The notes under the pieces are model-generated. The model was not told the DNA's origin and searched no databases. It saw only the letters and a program-made list of their open reading frames with translations. Below, piece by piece: positions 16,261 to 25,682 of a stretch of 64,000 nt of DNA (positions are counted from its first letter, which is position 1; each line of letters starts with the position of its first letter). Source of the stretch: Hephaestia sp. MAHUQ-44 (GTDB taxonomy: Bacteria; Pseudomonadota; Alphaproteobacteria; Sphingomonadales; Sphingomonadaceae). Location of the stretch: assembly GCF_023806085.1 (NCBI RefSeq), contig NZ_JAMSLX010000001.1, positions 186,001 through 250,000 of the forward strand, given 5' to 3'. The translations under genes were made by a program, and so were the position numbers.

Positions 16261-18636
16261 ATGAAGATTTCCGTCCGCGCGCACGAGATGGCGACGCTGC
16301 TCGATCGCGCGCCCGTGGGTGTCACGACGCTGTCGCTCGATTGTTTCGACACCTTGTTGTGGCGCGACGTCCAGGCGCCGCGCGACGTGTTCGCAGGGAT
16401 CGAGGCGCCCGGCGGGGCGATCGAGATGCGGATGTGGGCCGAACAGGCGGCGCGGCGCGCGGCGAAAGCCGATAGCGGCCGCAGCGAGACCGTGCTGCCC
16501 GCGATCTACGAACGCTTCCTGCCCGGCGCCGCGCGCCCGGCGATCGACGCCGCGGTCGCGCACGAACTCGATCTCGAGGCGCGGCATTGCTTCGGCTTCG
16601 CGCCCACGATCGCGCTGATACGCGCCGCCAAAGCGAAGGGCCTCCAGGTCATCATCGTCAGCGATACCTATCTCGACGAGGATCAGCTCTCGACGCTGAT
16701 CGCGCGCGCCGCCGGCAACGATGTCCGCGCGCTGATCGACCGCATCTTCGTGTCGTCGGCACACGGCGTGAGCAAGGGCGACGGCCTGTTCCGCCCTGTC
16801 CTCGACGCGCTGGGCGCCCGGCCCGAGACGATCCTCCATTGCGGCGACAACCGCATCGCCGATCAGGTCGCGCCCGACGCGCTCGGCATCCACAGCGCGC
16901 ACCTCGTCCAGTTCGACGATCGGGCCGCCGAGCGGCTGCGGCTCGAATCGGTCGCCGCCGCGATGATCGAACCGACGGCGCGGGTATCGACGCCGATCAG
17001 CCAGACGCATCGCGCCGAGGTGGCGATGCGCGTCGCGAACGATCCCGCCGCCCAGCTCGGGCACGACGTGCTGGGCCCGATCATGCACGCCTTCGCGCAC
17101 TGGCTGAAAAGCGAGATCGCCGATCTGTCGGCGCGGCTCGGCAAACCCGTACACCCGCTGTTTCTGATGCGCGACGGGCATTTGCCGCTCCGCGTGTTCC
17201 GGGCAGCCTTCGACGACGGCGAACCCGCCGCGCCGGTCGAGATCAGCCGGATCGCGTCGCTGCGCGCGTCGCTCACCGATGTCGAGGCGCTGCGCCGGGT
17301 CGTCGTCGAGGCGGTCGACCGCGCGCCGCTCGCGGTGGTCGCCGATCAACTGATGCTCCCCGGTCACGAGGCGAAGAAGCTTGCGAAGCTGACGCCGCGC
17401 GCCTTCTGCCGCGCGGTGACCCGGCCCGATCTTGCCCGCGTGATCATCGCCCGGTCGCGCAAATTCACCGACCGGTTGATCGCACACCTCAACCACGCCG
17501 GCGTGGCGCACGGCGACGCGGTGATGCTGATCGACCTCGGCTACAACGGATCGGTCCAGAATCTGATCGAGCCCGTGCTGGTCGAACGGATGGGGCTCGA
17601 CGTCGCGGGCCGATACCTGTTGCTGCGCGAGGAACAGCTGACCGGGCACGACAAGAAGGGGCTGCTCGACGTACGCCATTACGACGCGCGGATGCTGCAC
17701 GCCTTGTGCGGCTGCATCGCGGTGATCGAGCAACTCTCGACGCTCGCGCAGGGCTCGGTGGTCGATTACGAGGCCGACGGCACGCCGATCCGCAAGGCGG
17801 CCGATATCAAGGGTGGCCAGAGCGCGATCCGCGACGCGGTGCAGGATGCCTGCGTCGACTTTTCCCTGCACGCCGGACACCATATCGTGCGCGGCGCCAA
17901 TGCCGATGGCGGCGCCGATTCTGATGCCGATGCCACCCGGCGCGCCGCCGCCGCGGCGCTGGGCCGGCTGTTGTTCATGCCCTGCGACACCGAGGCACAC
18001 CTGCTCGAAGCGTTCGATCACGACGTCAATCTCGGCACCAGTGAGGTCGTGCGGCTGCTCGATCCGCAGGAAGCGGCGATCGGCCTGCGGTGGCGCGGGC
18101 TTGCCTATATCAACGAGACCGACCGCATGTTCGTCCCCGGCGAGCTGCGCGGGCACGGGCTGCCGCTCAACCTCGCCTTATTCTCGTCGAGCCGCTTCGC
18201 GCTCGATCTGCGCGATAGCGATTTCACCGTCGGCGGCATCGATCTGCCCGTCATCCTGATGAACGGCAGCGAGAGCGGGATTCACCGGTTCGAGGCCATC
18301 CCCACCTCCGACGGTTTCTACCGGCTCGACGTGCCGGTTTCGAAGACTCGATGGACGCCCGCGATCCAGCTCGGCGCGATCTGCGAATGGGCGCAGATCG
18401 AGTCGGCGTCGTGGCGAACGCTCGCCAATGTCGACGCGCGCAACCCCGCGTGCGGGACGCATGCGGTGCTGATCCCCGATAGCATGGAGGAACAGGGCAC
18501 CGGGCTCTATCGCTGCGGTGAGACCGGCGTGCTCGTCGCGCCGCCGCCCGGCGGCAACGAACCGGTCGTCCTGTCGCTGATCTTTCGCCCGGTCGTGCGG
18601 CGCACCGCCGCGGCCCAGCAACGCGAGGCCGCGTGA
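16261..18636 (+). CDS. Large HAD-superfamily protein (COG5610-like)
   Basis: This 791-aa protein starts with a HAD hydrolase domain: motif I TLSLDCFDTLLWRD with Asp27 and Thr31, a IIVSDTYLDE segment near residue 135, and HCGDNRIADQV near residue 200. This resembles COG5610, a predicted HAD hydrolase often found in polysaccharide clusters. Residues from about 260 to 791 are a conserved-looking but unassigned region (FLMRDGHLPLRVFR, DLGYNGSVQNLIEP). It is first in a four-gene cluster with a methyltransferase, an aminotransferase fusion and a glycosyltransferase. It probably takes part in building or decorating a surface glycan, but the reaction is unknown. Confidence 0.72.
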   Translation: MKISVRAHEMATLLDRAPVGVTTLSLDCFDTLLWRDVQAPRDVFAGIEAPGGAIEMRMWAEQAARRAAKADSGRSETVLPAIYERFLPGAARPAIDAAVAHELDLEARHCFGFAPTIALIRAAKAKGLQVIIVSDTYLDEDQLSTLIARAAGNDVRALIDRIFVSSAHGVSKGDGLFRPVLDALGARPETILHCGDNRIADQVAPDALGIHSAHLVQFDDRAAERLRLESVAAAMIEPTARVSTPISQTHRAEVAMRVANDPAAQLGHDVLGPIMHAFAHWLKSEIADLSARLGKPVHPLFLMRDGHLPLRVFRAAFDDGEPAAPVEISRIASLRASLTDVEALRRVVVEAVDRAPLAVVADQLMLPGHEAKKLAKLTPRAFCRAVTRPDLARVIIARSRKFTDRLIAHLNHAGVAHGDAVMLIDLGYNGSVQNLIEPVLVERMGLDVAGRYLLLREEQLTGHDKKGLLDVRHYDARMLHALCGCIAVIEQLSTLAQGSVVDYEADGTPIRKAADIKGGQSAIRDAVQDACVDFSLHAGHHIVRGANADGGADSDADATRRAAAAALGRLLFMPCDTEAHLLEAFDHDVNLGTSEVVRLLDPQEAAIGLRWRGLAYINETDRMFVPGELRGHGLPLNLALFSSSRFALDLRDSDFTVGGIDLPVILMNGSESGIHRFEAIPTSDGFYRLDVPVSKTRWTPAIQLGAICEWAQIESASWRTLANVDARNPACGTHAVLIPDSMEEQGTGLYRCGETGVLVAPPPGGNEPVVLSLIFRPVVRRTAAAQQREAA

Positions 18637-19445
18637 TGAGCGATCTCTACCTCCATTCGATGGCCGAGTTCGGCGACCTGATCCTCGACGGGCTCCGCCT
18701 CGCAGGTGTGCGCGACATCGTCGAGATCGGCGCCGAGTTCGGCGGCATGTCCGCGCGGCTCGCCGCGTTCGCACGCGCGCGGGACGGCCGCCTCACCAGC
18801 ATCGACCCCGAGCCCAAGCCCGCCTTCGCGTCATGGCTCGGCGAGCATCCCGAAGTGACCCATATCGCCCAGCCCAGCCTGGAGGCGCTCGCGCAGGTGG
18901 CGGCGGCCGACGCCTGGATCGTCGACGGCGACCATAATTGGTATACCGTCCACCACGAACTCAAGGCGATCGAGGCGGCATGCCGGCGCGACGGCAAGCC
19001 GCTGCTCGCGTTCCTGCACGATGTCGGCTGGCCGTGCGCCCGGCGCGATCTCTATTACGCGCCCGACCGCGTGCCCGCCGACTTCCGCCAGCCCTTCTGC
19101 TTCGACGGCGGCGTGGTGCTGGGCGATAGCGGGCTGCACGCGGGGCGCGGTCTGCGCGGCGCGGGGCAGTTCGCCTGGGCGCTCGGCGAAGGCGGCCCGC
19201 GCAACGGCGTGCTCACCGCGATCGAGGATTTCGTCGCCGATGCCCCCGAAGGCGCCTATTGTTTCGCACGCATTCCGGCGGTGCTGGGGCTGGGCGTGCT
19301 GTTCGATGCCGCGGCACCGTGGAGCCCCGATCTCGCGACCTTGCTCGTGCCCTATCATGACAACCGACTGCTCGAGACGATCGAGATCAACCGCCTGCGC
19401 AACTATCTGGCGGTGCTCGACTGGCAGGATCGCGCGGCGGCGTAA
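18636..19445 (+). CDS. SAM-dependent methyltransferase-like protein
   Basis: This 269-aa protein has a Rossmann-type SAM-binding start DIVEIGAEFGGMSARLA near residue 24, an acidic strand end RLTSIDPEPKP and a downstream AWIVDGDHNWYTV. This pattern fits the Methyltransf_24-type class I families associated with glycan clusters. The ATG at 18636 overlaps the previous stop (TGATG); a GTG three bases earlier is possible. It is cotranscribed with the HAD gene. The methylated substrate is unknown, perhaps a sugar or amino group. Confidence 0.75.
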   Translation: MSDLYLHSMAEFGDLILDGLRLAGVRDIVEIGAEFGGMSARLAAFARARDGRLTSIDPEPKPAFASWLGEHPEVTHIAQPSLEALAQVAAADAWIVDGDHNWYTVHHELKAIEAACRRDGKPLLAFLHDVGWPCARRDLYYAPDRVPADFRQPFCFDGGVVLGDSGLHAGRGLRGAGQFAWALGEGGPRNGVLTAIEDFVADAPEGAYCFARIPAVLGLGVLFDAAAPWSPDLATLLVPYHDNRLLETIEINRLRNYLAVLDWQDRAAA

Positions 19446-19501
19446 CGGCTTCTTAGGCGATTGAGGGATAGGCAGGCGGAAACCCTCTGCCGGACATCCG
19501 C

Positions 19502-21991
19502 ATGACCCATTACCCCTTGATCGCCCCGCGCCCGCCCAAGCTGAGCGAGCATCTCGACGCGCTGCGCCGCGTCGAGCAATCGGGCATCTATTCGAACAAC
19601 GGCCCCGAGGTGCGCGGCTTCGAGGCCGAGGTGACCGCGCAGCTGTTCGGCGGCGCGGGCGCAAGCCTTGCGGTCGCCAACGCCACGCTGGGGCTGATGG
19701 TCGCGATCCGCGATGCGGCCACACCGCGCTTCGCGCCGGGCGCGCTCGCGCTGATGCCCGCGCTCACCTTCGCGGCGACCGCGCAGGCCGCCCAATGGGC
19801 AGGACTGACCCCGCTGATCGCCGATATCGACCCCGAGACGTGGAACACCGACCCCGAGCAGGAGGAGCGCCTGCTGGCGCTGCATGGCGAGCGGATCGCC
19901 GTCATCGTGCCATATGCCACCTTCGGCAACGCGATCGATCTCGATCGTTACGCCTGGCTGCAACGCCGCTATTCGGTCGGCGTAGTGATCGATGCCGCGT
20001 CGTCGCTCGGCACGATCGATGCGGCGGGCAAGGGGTTCGGCGCCGAGGCGCCGTTCGCCACCGTGTTCTCGATGCACGCGACCAAGACCTTCGCGGTCGC
20101 CGAGGGCGGGCTCGTCCATAGCGGCGATGCCGGGCTGATCGACCGGCTGCGCGCGATGATCAACTTCGGCTTCGAGGGACAGCGCAGCGCGACCATGCCC
20201 GGCCTCAACGCCAAATTACCCGAGGTGCTCGCGGTGATGGCACGCGCCAAGCTGGCCGAGATCGAGCCGGTCTGCGCGGGCCGCGCGCTGGTCGAAGCCG
20301 CCTATCGCGACGCGCTGGGCGATCGCTTCATCCTTCAGACGCCGCTCGGCACGCGCCGCGCGATCCAGTTCATGCCGGTGATGCTGCCCGCGGCGTTGGC
20401 GGGCAAGCGCGCCGCGATCGTCGAGGCGCTGGCGGCCGAGGGCGTGGGCTGCGGCCAGTATTTCAGCCCGCATCTGGGCGAGCAGCCGTGGTTCCGCGAC
20501 ACCGCGGTGATCGAGCCGACCCCGGTCAGCGACAGGGTCGCCGGGCGGATGCTGTCGCTCCCCGTCACCGACGCGATGACCGCCGACGACGCGCGGAGAA
20601 TCGCGGCCATGTTGACGCGCATCTGCGCCTCGCACGCCAGCCCCGCGCCGGTCGCCGCGCATACCAGGGCGCCCGCCGTCGCGTCGCTGCTGGTGATCGG
20701 CGGCGGCCCGGCGGGAACCGCATTGCTCGATGCCGCGACCAAGCGCGGGCTGCTGCCCGATCTCGCCGCCTCGGGGCTGGTGATGGTCGAACGCGATGCC
20801 GCGCTCGGCGGTGGACGACTCGGCCGCTACGGGATCAATTCGGACAGCACCGCCGAGACCTTCCTGTCGGCGATCAAGGACAATGTGCATCCCGAACTCA
20901 CCGATCTGATCGATCATCCCGCGGCGCGCGAGGTCGCCCGCTATTCGGGCGCGCTCGGGGTGCCGTTGACGGTCGCCGGGCCGCTGATCCGCATATTGGG
21001 CGATCGGCTCGGCCGGATCGTCGAACGCCATGGCGGCACGCTGCTGACCGGGCATGAGGCGATCGAGGCGCAGCAGACCGGCGACGGCTTGTGGGCTGTG
21101 CGGCTGCGGCGGCTCGCCGACGGCACCGAGATCGAGCAGCGCGCGCACCATATCGCGATCGCGACCGGCGGCCACCAGCCGCTCGACCGCCTTGCGCAGC
21201 AACAGGTGGCGGGCGCCCCGCTCGTCGCCAGCGCGGGCGACCGGCTGATCCAGTCGGACGAGGTGCTCGGCGTCGGCGGCTACGCCCGCGTCGCCGATCT
21301 GCTGGCGGGCAAGCGCGATCCGCGCGTCGTCGTGATCGGCGGCTCGACCAGCGCGATCGCGACGATCGCGCTATTGCTCAAGAGCACGCCCGCATTGCCC
21401 TGGGGCCCGCAGGCGATCACCCTGCTCCACCGCCGCCCCTTGCGCCCCTTCTATCCCACGCCCGAGGCGGCGCATGAGGAAGGCTTCACCGATTTCGGCC
21501 CCGACGACATCTGCCCGGTGTCGGGCTTCGTCTATCGCCTCGCGGGCTTCCGGCTCGAGGCGCGCGAACTGGTGCTCCGCATGATGCAGATCGACGGCCG
21601 CACCCCCGAACCGCGCGTGCGCTTCCACCAACTTGCCGACGACGATGCCGAGGCGCGGCGCCTTATCGATTCGGCCGATCTCGTCATCGCCGCGATGGGT
21701 TATCGCCCCCGTGCGCTGCCGCTAAAAGACGCGAACGGCAACGCGATCGATCTTGCCGCGCACCACGATACGGCGATGGTCGACCGGCAATGCCGGATCG
21801 TCGGCGCCGATGGCGCGCCGGTGGCCAACGCGTTCGGGATCGGGCTTGCCGCCGGGTTCGTGCCCTGGGGGCCGATGGGCGGCGAGAAGAGCTTCGTCGG
21901 CCAGGCCAACGGGCTGTGGCAATGGCAGAACGATGTCGGGCTGATGATCGTCGATCAGGTGCTCGGCCAGCACGCGCGCGCCGTGGCATGA
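19502..21991 (+). CDS. DegT/DnrJ aminotransferase fused to FAD monooxygenase-like module
   Basis: This 829-aa protein has two parts. Residues 1 to about 380 are a DegT/DnrJ/EryC1-type PLP aminotransferase, with VVIDAASSLGT, SMHATKTFAVAEGG in which Lys195 should bind PLP, and GLNAKLPEVLAVMARAKL. From about residue 395 a flavoprotein begins: LLVIGGGPAGTALL (Gly400 region) binds FAD, and VVVIGGSTSAIATI near 607 matches the GxSxSA dinucleotide motif of flavin monooxygenases. The linker is Ala/Pro-rich. No stop or frameshift separates the parts. Amino-sugar formation followed by oxidation is an inference. It overlaps the GT2 gene by ATGA. Confidence 0.8.
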   Translation: MTHYPLIAPRPPKLSEHLDALRRVEQSGIYSNNGPEVRGFEAEVTAQLFGGAGASLAVANATLGLMVAIRDAATPRFAPGALALMPALTFAATAQAAQWAGLTPLIADIDPETWNTDPEQEERLLALHGERIAVIVPYATFGNAIDLDRYAWLQRRYSVGVVIDAASSLGTIDAAGKGFGAEAPFATVFSMHATKTFAVAEGGLVHSGDAGLIDRLRAMINFGFEGQRSATMPGLNAKLPEVLAVMARAKLAEIEPVCAGRALVEAAYRDALGDRFILQTPLGTRRAIQFMPVMLPAALAGKRAAIVEALAAEGVGCGQYFSPHLGEQPWFRDTAVIEPTPVSDRVAGRMLSLPVTDAMTADDARRIAAMLTRICASHASPAPVAAHTRAPAVASLLVIGGGPAGTALLDAATKRGLLPDLAASGLVMVERDAALGGGRLGRYGINSDSTAETFLSAIKDNVHPELTDLIDHPAAREVARYSGALGVPLTVAGPLIRILGDRLGRIVERHGGTLLTGHEAIEAQQTGDGLWAVRLRRLADGTEIEQRAHHIAIATGGHQPLDRLAQQQVAGAPLVASAGDRLIQSDEVLGVGGYARVADLLAGKRDPRVVVIGGSTSAIATIALLLKSTPALPWGPQAITLLHRRPLRPFYPTPEAAHEEGFTDFGPDDICPVSGFVYRLAGFRLEARELVLRMMQIDGRTPEPRVRFHQLADDDAEARRLIDSADLVIAAMGYRPRALPLKDANGNAIDLAAHHDTAMVDRQCRIVGADGAPVANAFGIGLAAGFVPWGPMGGEKSFVGQANGLWQWQNDVGLMIVDQVLGQHARAVA

Positions 21992-23043
21992 GCGCGCCCA
22001 CGATCAGCGTCATCATGGCGGCGTATAACGGCGCCGCGCTGCTGCCCGAGACGCTCGCCAGCCTGCAAGCCCAGACCTTCGGCGATTTCGAACTGATCGT
22101 CGTCGACGATTGCTCGACCGACGACACGCTCGCGTTGCTCCATGGCTGGCCCGATCACCGCATCCGCGTGATCGCCGCCGAGACGAATCAGGGCCCGGTC
22201 AAAACACGCAACCGCGCGGTTACCGAGGCGCGCGGCCGCTATCTCGCCGCGCTCGACCAGGACGATATCTGCCTGCCCGATCGCTTCGCCCGGCAGGTCG
22301 CCTATCTCGACGCCCATCCCGACACGGTGCTGGTGGCAAGCGCCGCGGGCACGCTGTGCGACGGCGTGACGCGGGGCTCGACGCTCGAACCCGTCACCAC
22401 CCCGCTGCTGGTCGAATGGATGCTCCAGATCCGCAACCCGCTGGTCTGGTCGTCGGTGATGGTGCGGGCCGAGGCGGCGCGGCGGCTCGATCCGTTCACG
22501 CGGCACGAGAATCTCTATGCCGAGGATTTCGATTTCTACCACCGCATCGCGCGGTTCGGCCGGATCGCGCGGATCGACGACGAATTGCTGCTCTACCACG
22601 TCCATGCCGGCGGCGCGTCAAAGCGGTACCATGATGCGATGATCGCGAGCGCGGCGCGCGTGCTCGCCGAAGCGCATCGCCCGGTGCTGGGCGAGGCGGC
22701 GACCGCGGCCGCCGATCTGCTCGCGCGCCACGTGATGGCGGGCGATCCGGTGCCCGATCGCGCGACGCTGATCGCGCTCGGCGAGACGATCCGGTCGTTG
22801 CAGGAACGCTTCATCGCCGACCGCGGCGTGACGGGCGACGATCTCGCGCTGATCCGCTGGGAAACCGCACGCCTGTGGGGCCGGATCGGGCGCGCGGCGC
22901 TCCGATCGGGCACGATCGGCGTCAGCGACGCGATCGCGGTGCGCCCCGATCACATGGGGCTCGGCTATGCCCGCGCCGACGAGATCGTGTTCTCGCGGCT
23001 GATCGGCGGCGCCCGCGAGATACGCCGCCGCGCAGCGCTATAG
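21988..23043 (+). CDS. Family 2 glycosyltransferase
   Basis: This 351-aa GT-A enzyme has TISVIMAAYNGAALLPETL at residues 5-23 and LIVVDDCSTDDTL with the nucleotide-binding Asp pair at 40-41. AALDQDDICLP near residue 90 carries the metal-binding acidic cluster, and NLYAEDFDFYHRI carries the likely catalytic ED. It should transfer a sugar from a nucleotide donor at the cytoplasmic face. The ATG overlaps the previous stop (ATGA). It is the last gene of the accessory glycan cluster; an inverted-repeat element follows. Confidence 0.92.
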   Translation: MSAPTISVIMAAYNGAALLPETLASLQAQTFGDFELIVVDDCSTDDTLALLHGWPDHRIRVIAAETNQGPVKTRNRAVTEARGRYLAALDQDDICLPDRFARQVAYLDAHPDTVLVASAAGTLCDGVTRGSTLEPVTTPLLVEWMLQIRNPLVWSSVMVRAEAARRLDPFTRHENLYAEDFDFYHRIARFGRIARIDDELLLYHVHAGGASKRYHDAMIASAARVLAEAHRPVLGEAATAAADLLARHVMAGDPVPDRATLIALGETIRSLQERFIADRGVTGDDLALIRWETARLWGRIGRAALRSGTIGVSDAIAVRPDHMGLGYARADEIVFSRLIGGAREIRRRAAL

Positions 23044-23055
23044 TTTGAAACAGCG

Positions 23056-23139
23056 GCGGCACCGGCCCGCTCCCCCGCCCCACCTCCCAACGGCAGTATA
23101 CTGAATGGGAGGTGGGGCGGGGGAGCGGGCCGGTGCCGC
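23056..23139. repeat. Long inverted-repeat element, copy 2
   Basis: Arms 23056-23089 and 23106-23139 are perfect complements over 34 bp, with a 16-base loop containing CGGCAGTATACTGAA. It fills the 102-bp gap between the convergent 3' ends of the glycosyltransferase and ROK kinase genes, and could end transcription from both. Confidence 0.95.
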
Positions 23140-23145
23140 TAACCC

Positions 23146-24042
23146 TCAACCAACCGCCTGCTCGGCGAGCACCAGCGCCCCCATCGGCCCGGCCTGTCCG
23201 CCGAGCGCCGGGGCGACGATATACGGCCCCTCGGGCAGCGTCAGATAATGATGGAGGCTCTCGATCAGCGCCGCCTCGATCCGCGGCAGCAAGTGCGGCT
23301 GGCCGCCCGAAACCCCACCGCCGATCGCGATCCTCAGCGGCCCCGTCGCGCAGACGAGCGCGTGGCACAATGTGGCGATCGAATCGACCACCGGGGCCCA
23401 GACCGGATCGTCGGGCGCGATCGCCGATAAATGCCGCGCCCCGATCCGCGCCTTGATCGCGCTCCCCGACGCCAGCCCCTCGACGCAATCCGCGTGGAAC
23501 GGGCACACGCTGGCGAAGTCATCCCCGGCGAAGCGCGGCACGCGGACATGCCCCAATTCGCTATGCCCGATCCCGCGCGTCGGCCTGCCCCCGACGATCA
23601 GCCCGACGCCGATCCCGGTGCCCACCGTCATATAGGCGAAATCGGCAAGGCCCCGCCCCGTGCCCCAGCGCATCTCGGCAAGCGCGGCGGCGTTGACATC
23701 GGTATCGAACCCCACCGGCACGCCGAACCCGCCGCCCAGCGCGCCGGCGACATCGGTTTCGGCCCAATGCGGTTTCGACGTTATCTTGATGAAGCCATAG
23801 GTCGGCGAGCCCGGATGGAGATCGACCGGGCCGAAGCTTGCGATCCCGACCGCGCGGAAACCATAATCGGCGTACCAGCGATCGAGCAGCGCGCGGATCG
23901 CGGGCAGGGTCTCGGCCGGAATCGTCGTCGGCACACGCTCCTCGACGATCACCGCGTCAGGACCATGGCCGAGCACGCACACGCATTTGGTACCGCCAAG
24001 CTCGATCCCGACCAGCGGCAGCGCTGTCGTACCGATGCTCAT
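23146..24042 (-). CDS. ROK-family fructokinase-type sugar kinase
   Basis: This 298-aa protein has the ROK ATP-binding start VGIELGGTKCVCVLG at about residues 11-25. GFDTDVNAAALAEMRWG carries the sugar-binding Asp/Asn, and YMTVGTGIGVGLIVGG is the second phosphate loop. GHSELGHVRVPR with CPFHADCVEGLASG provides the His/Cys zinc ligands typical of fructokinases. It phosphorylates fructose or mannose in the cytoplasm. Start at 24042 has GGGG at seven bases; ATG 24048 and GTG 24081 are alternatives. It is divergent from the halogenase pair, a neighbourhood often seen in carbohydrate-use loci of this group. Confidence 0.9.
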   Translation of the reverse strand: MSIGTTALPLVGIELGGTKCVCVLGHGPDAVIVEERVPTTIPAETLPAIRALLDRWYADYGFRAVGIASFGPVDLHPGSPTYGFIKITSKPHWAETDVAGALGGGFGVPVGFDTDVNAAALAEMRWGTGRGLADFAYMTVGTGIGVGLIVGGRPTRGIGHSELGHVRVPRFAGDDFASVCPFHADCVEGLASGSAIKARIGARHLSAIAPDDPVWAPVVDSIATLCHALVCATGPLRIAIGGGVSGGQPHLLPRIEAALIESLHHYLTLPEGPYIVAPALGGQAGPMGALVLAEQAVG

Positions 24043-24173
24043 GCCCATGCCCCGTGTTGCCCCGATGGTGATACGAATCACGCGCCGTCGTTACAATTGC
24101 AAGACCTGATCGCACCGCCCCGCTTGCGCTGGAGGGGGGCGCTGACGCACAAGATCGCCGAGGGGGAGACGGC

Positions 24174-25682
24174 ATGGCCGACCGCGCGACGCGCGTCGTC
24201 ATCTTGGGTGGAGGCACCGCGGGCTGGATGACGGCAGCCGCGCTCGTGCGGCTGCTGCCGCAGGTCGAGGTGCGGCTGATCGAATCGGCGGAAATCGGCA
24301 TCGTCGGCGTCGGCGAGGCGACGCTGCCGCACCTGCGCGCCTTTGTCGAAACGCTCGGCATCGACGAGGCCGAGTTCATGCGCACCACCAGCGCGACCTA
24401 CAAACTGGGGATCGCGTTCGAGGGGTTCGGGCATCGCGACGCCGCCTATATCCATCCCTTCGGCGGCTTCGGCAGCGAATTGGCAGGCGTGGGCTTCCAC
24501 CATTACTGGCGGCGGATGCACGCCGCCGGGCGCGCGCGCGGCATCGGCGCCTATTCCTATCCGGTCGTGCTCGCCGAGGCGCGCAAGTTCGCGCGGCCGA
24601 CGCCCGATGGCGATCCGATCACCTCGACCTATGGCTATGCCTATCAATTCGATGCGACGCGCTTTGCCCCCTATCTGCGCGACTATACGATCGCGCGCGG
24701 CGCGGTGCGCACCGAGGGCAAGGTGGTGCGCGTCGAGCAGCATCCCGAGACCGGCGACGTCACCGCGCTCCATCTCGAATCGGGCGAGGCGATCGCCGGC
24801 GATCTGTTCATCGATTGCTCGGGGTTTCGCAGCCTGCTGCTCGGCGACACGCTCAAAACACCGTGGGAGGATTGGTCGCACTGGCTGCCGTGCGATCGCG
24901 CCGCGGCACTGCCGTGCGAATCGCCCGAAGGTGATATCGAGCCGCTGACGCGCGCGATCGCGATGCCTTGCGGCTGGCGCTGGCGCATCCCGCTCCAGCA
25001 CCGCGTCGGCAACGGCTATGTCTATTCGAGCAGCCATCTGTCCGACGACGACGCGTGCCGCGCGATCACGAGTACGGTCGAAGGCAAGCCGATCGCCGAT
25101 CCGCGCGTGCTGCGCTTCCGCGCCGGGCGGCGCACGCTGGGCTGGGTCAAGAACGTGGTCGCGATCGGGCTGTCGTCGGGGTTTCTCGAACCGCTCGAAT
25201 CGACCAGCCTCTATCTCGCGCAGGCCGCGATCACCCAGTTGATCGAATTGTTCCCCGAAGACGGCCGCGCGATCGACAAGGATCGCGACGAATTCAACCG
25301 CGTGATCGACCTCGAACACGATCGCATCCGCGATTTCCTGATTCTCCATTATCACGCCACCACGCGCGACGATTCGGATTTCTGGAACCACGTCCGCACG
25401 ATGCGCGTGCCCGACAGCCTGCACGAGAAGATCGCGATGTTCCGCGCCTCGGGCCGGGTCGCCAAATATACCAAGGGGCTGTTCCTCGAACCGAGCTGGG
25501 TCGCGGTCTATCTCGGGCAAGGCATCGTCCCCGACCGCTGGGACCAGCGCGCCGACCTCGCCGACCAAGCGCAACTCGATCGCGCGCTGGCGGGGCTCGA
25601 CCGCGCGCTCGCCGAGGCCGCGGCGCGCACCCCCGGCCACCGCGCGGCGCTGGCCGCGCACCACGCCGGCAGCCCCGCATGA
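24174..25682 (+). CDS. Flavin-dependent tryptophan halogenase family protein (residues intact)
   Basis: This 502-aa protein has the FAD motif VVILGGGTAGWMTA at residues 8-21. Lys77 in ATYKLGIAF corresponds to the halogenating lysine (Lys79 in RebH). WRWRIP at 268-273 is the halogenase WxWxIP motif, and FLEPLESTSLY places Glu342-Ser343 where RebH has Glu346-Ser347. The catalytic set is therefore complete. It needs FADH2 from a separate reductase, which is not nearby. Many proteobacterial members sit in carbohydrate or TonB-receptor loci and their substrates are unknown. It overlaps a second, degenerate copy by ATGA. Confidence 0.9.
   Translation: MADRATRVVILGGGTAGWMTAAALVRLLPQVEVRLIESAEIGIVGVGEATLPHLRAFVETLGIDEAEFMRTTSATYKLGIAFEGFGHRDAAYIHPFGGFGSELAGVGFHHYWRRMHAAGRARGIGAYSYPVVLAEARKFARPTPDGDPITSTYGYAYQFDATRFAPYLRDYTIARGAVRTEGKVVRVEQHPETGDVTALHLESGEAIAGDLFIDCSGFRSLLLGDTLKTPWEDWSHWLPCDRAAALPCESPEGDIEPLTRAIAMPCGWRWRIPLQHRVGNGYVYSSSHLSDDDACRAITSTVEGKPIADPRVLRFRAGRRTLGWVKNVVAIGLSSGFLEPLESTSLYLAQAAITQLIELFPEDGRAIDKDRDEFNRVIDLEHDRIRDFLILHYHATTRDDSDFWNHVRTMRVPDSLHEKIAMFRASGRVAKYTKGLFLEPSWVAVYLGQGIVPDRWDQRADLADQAQLDRALAGLDRALAEAAARTPGHRAALAAHHAGSPA

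Noticed and set aside
14998..18156. A 1052-codon minus-strand open frame
   Set aside because: It lies antisense to phaA and the HAD gene, which both show clear protein motifs; its own translation is Arg/Asp/His-rich without motifs.
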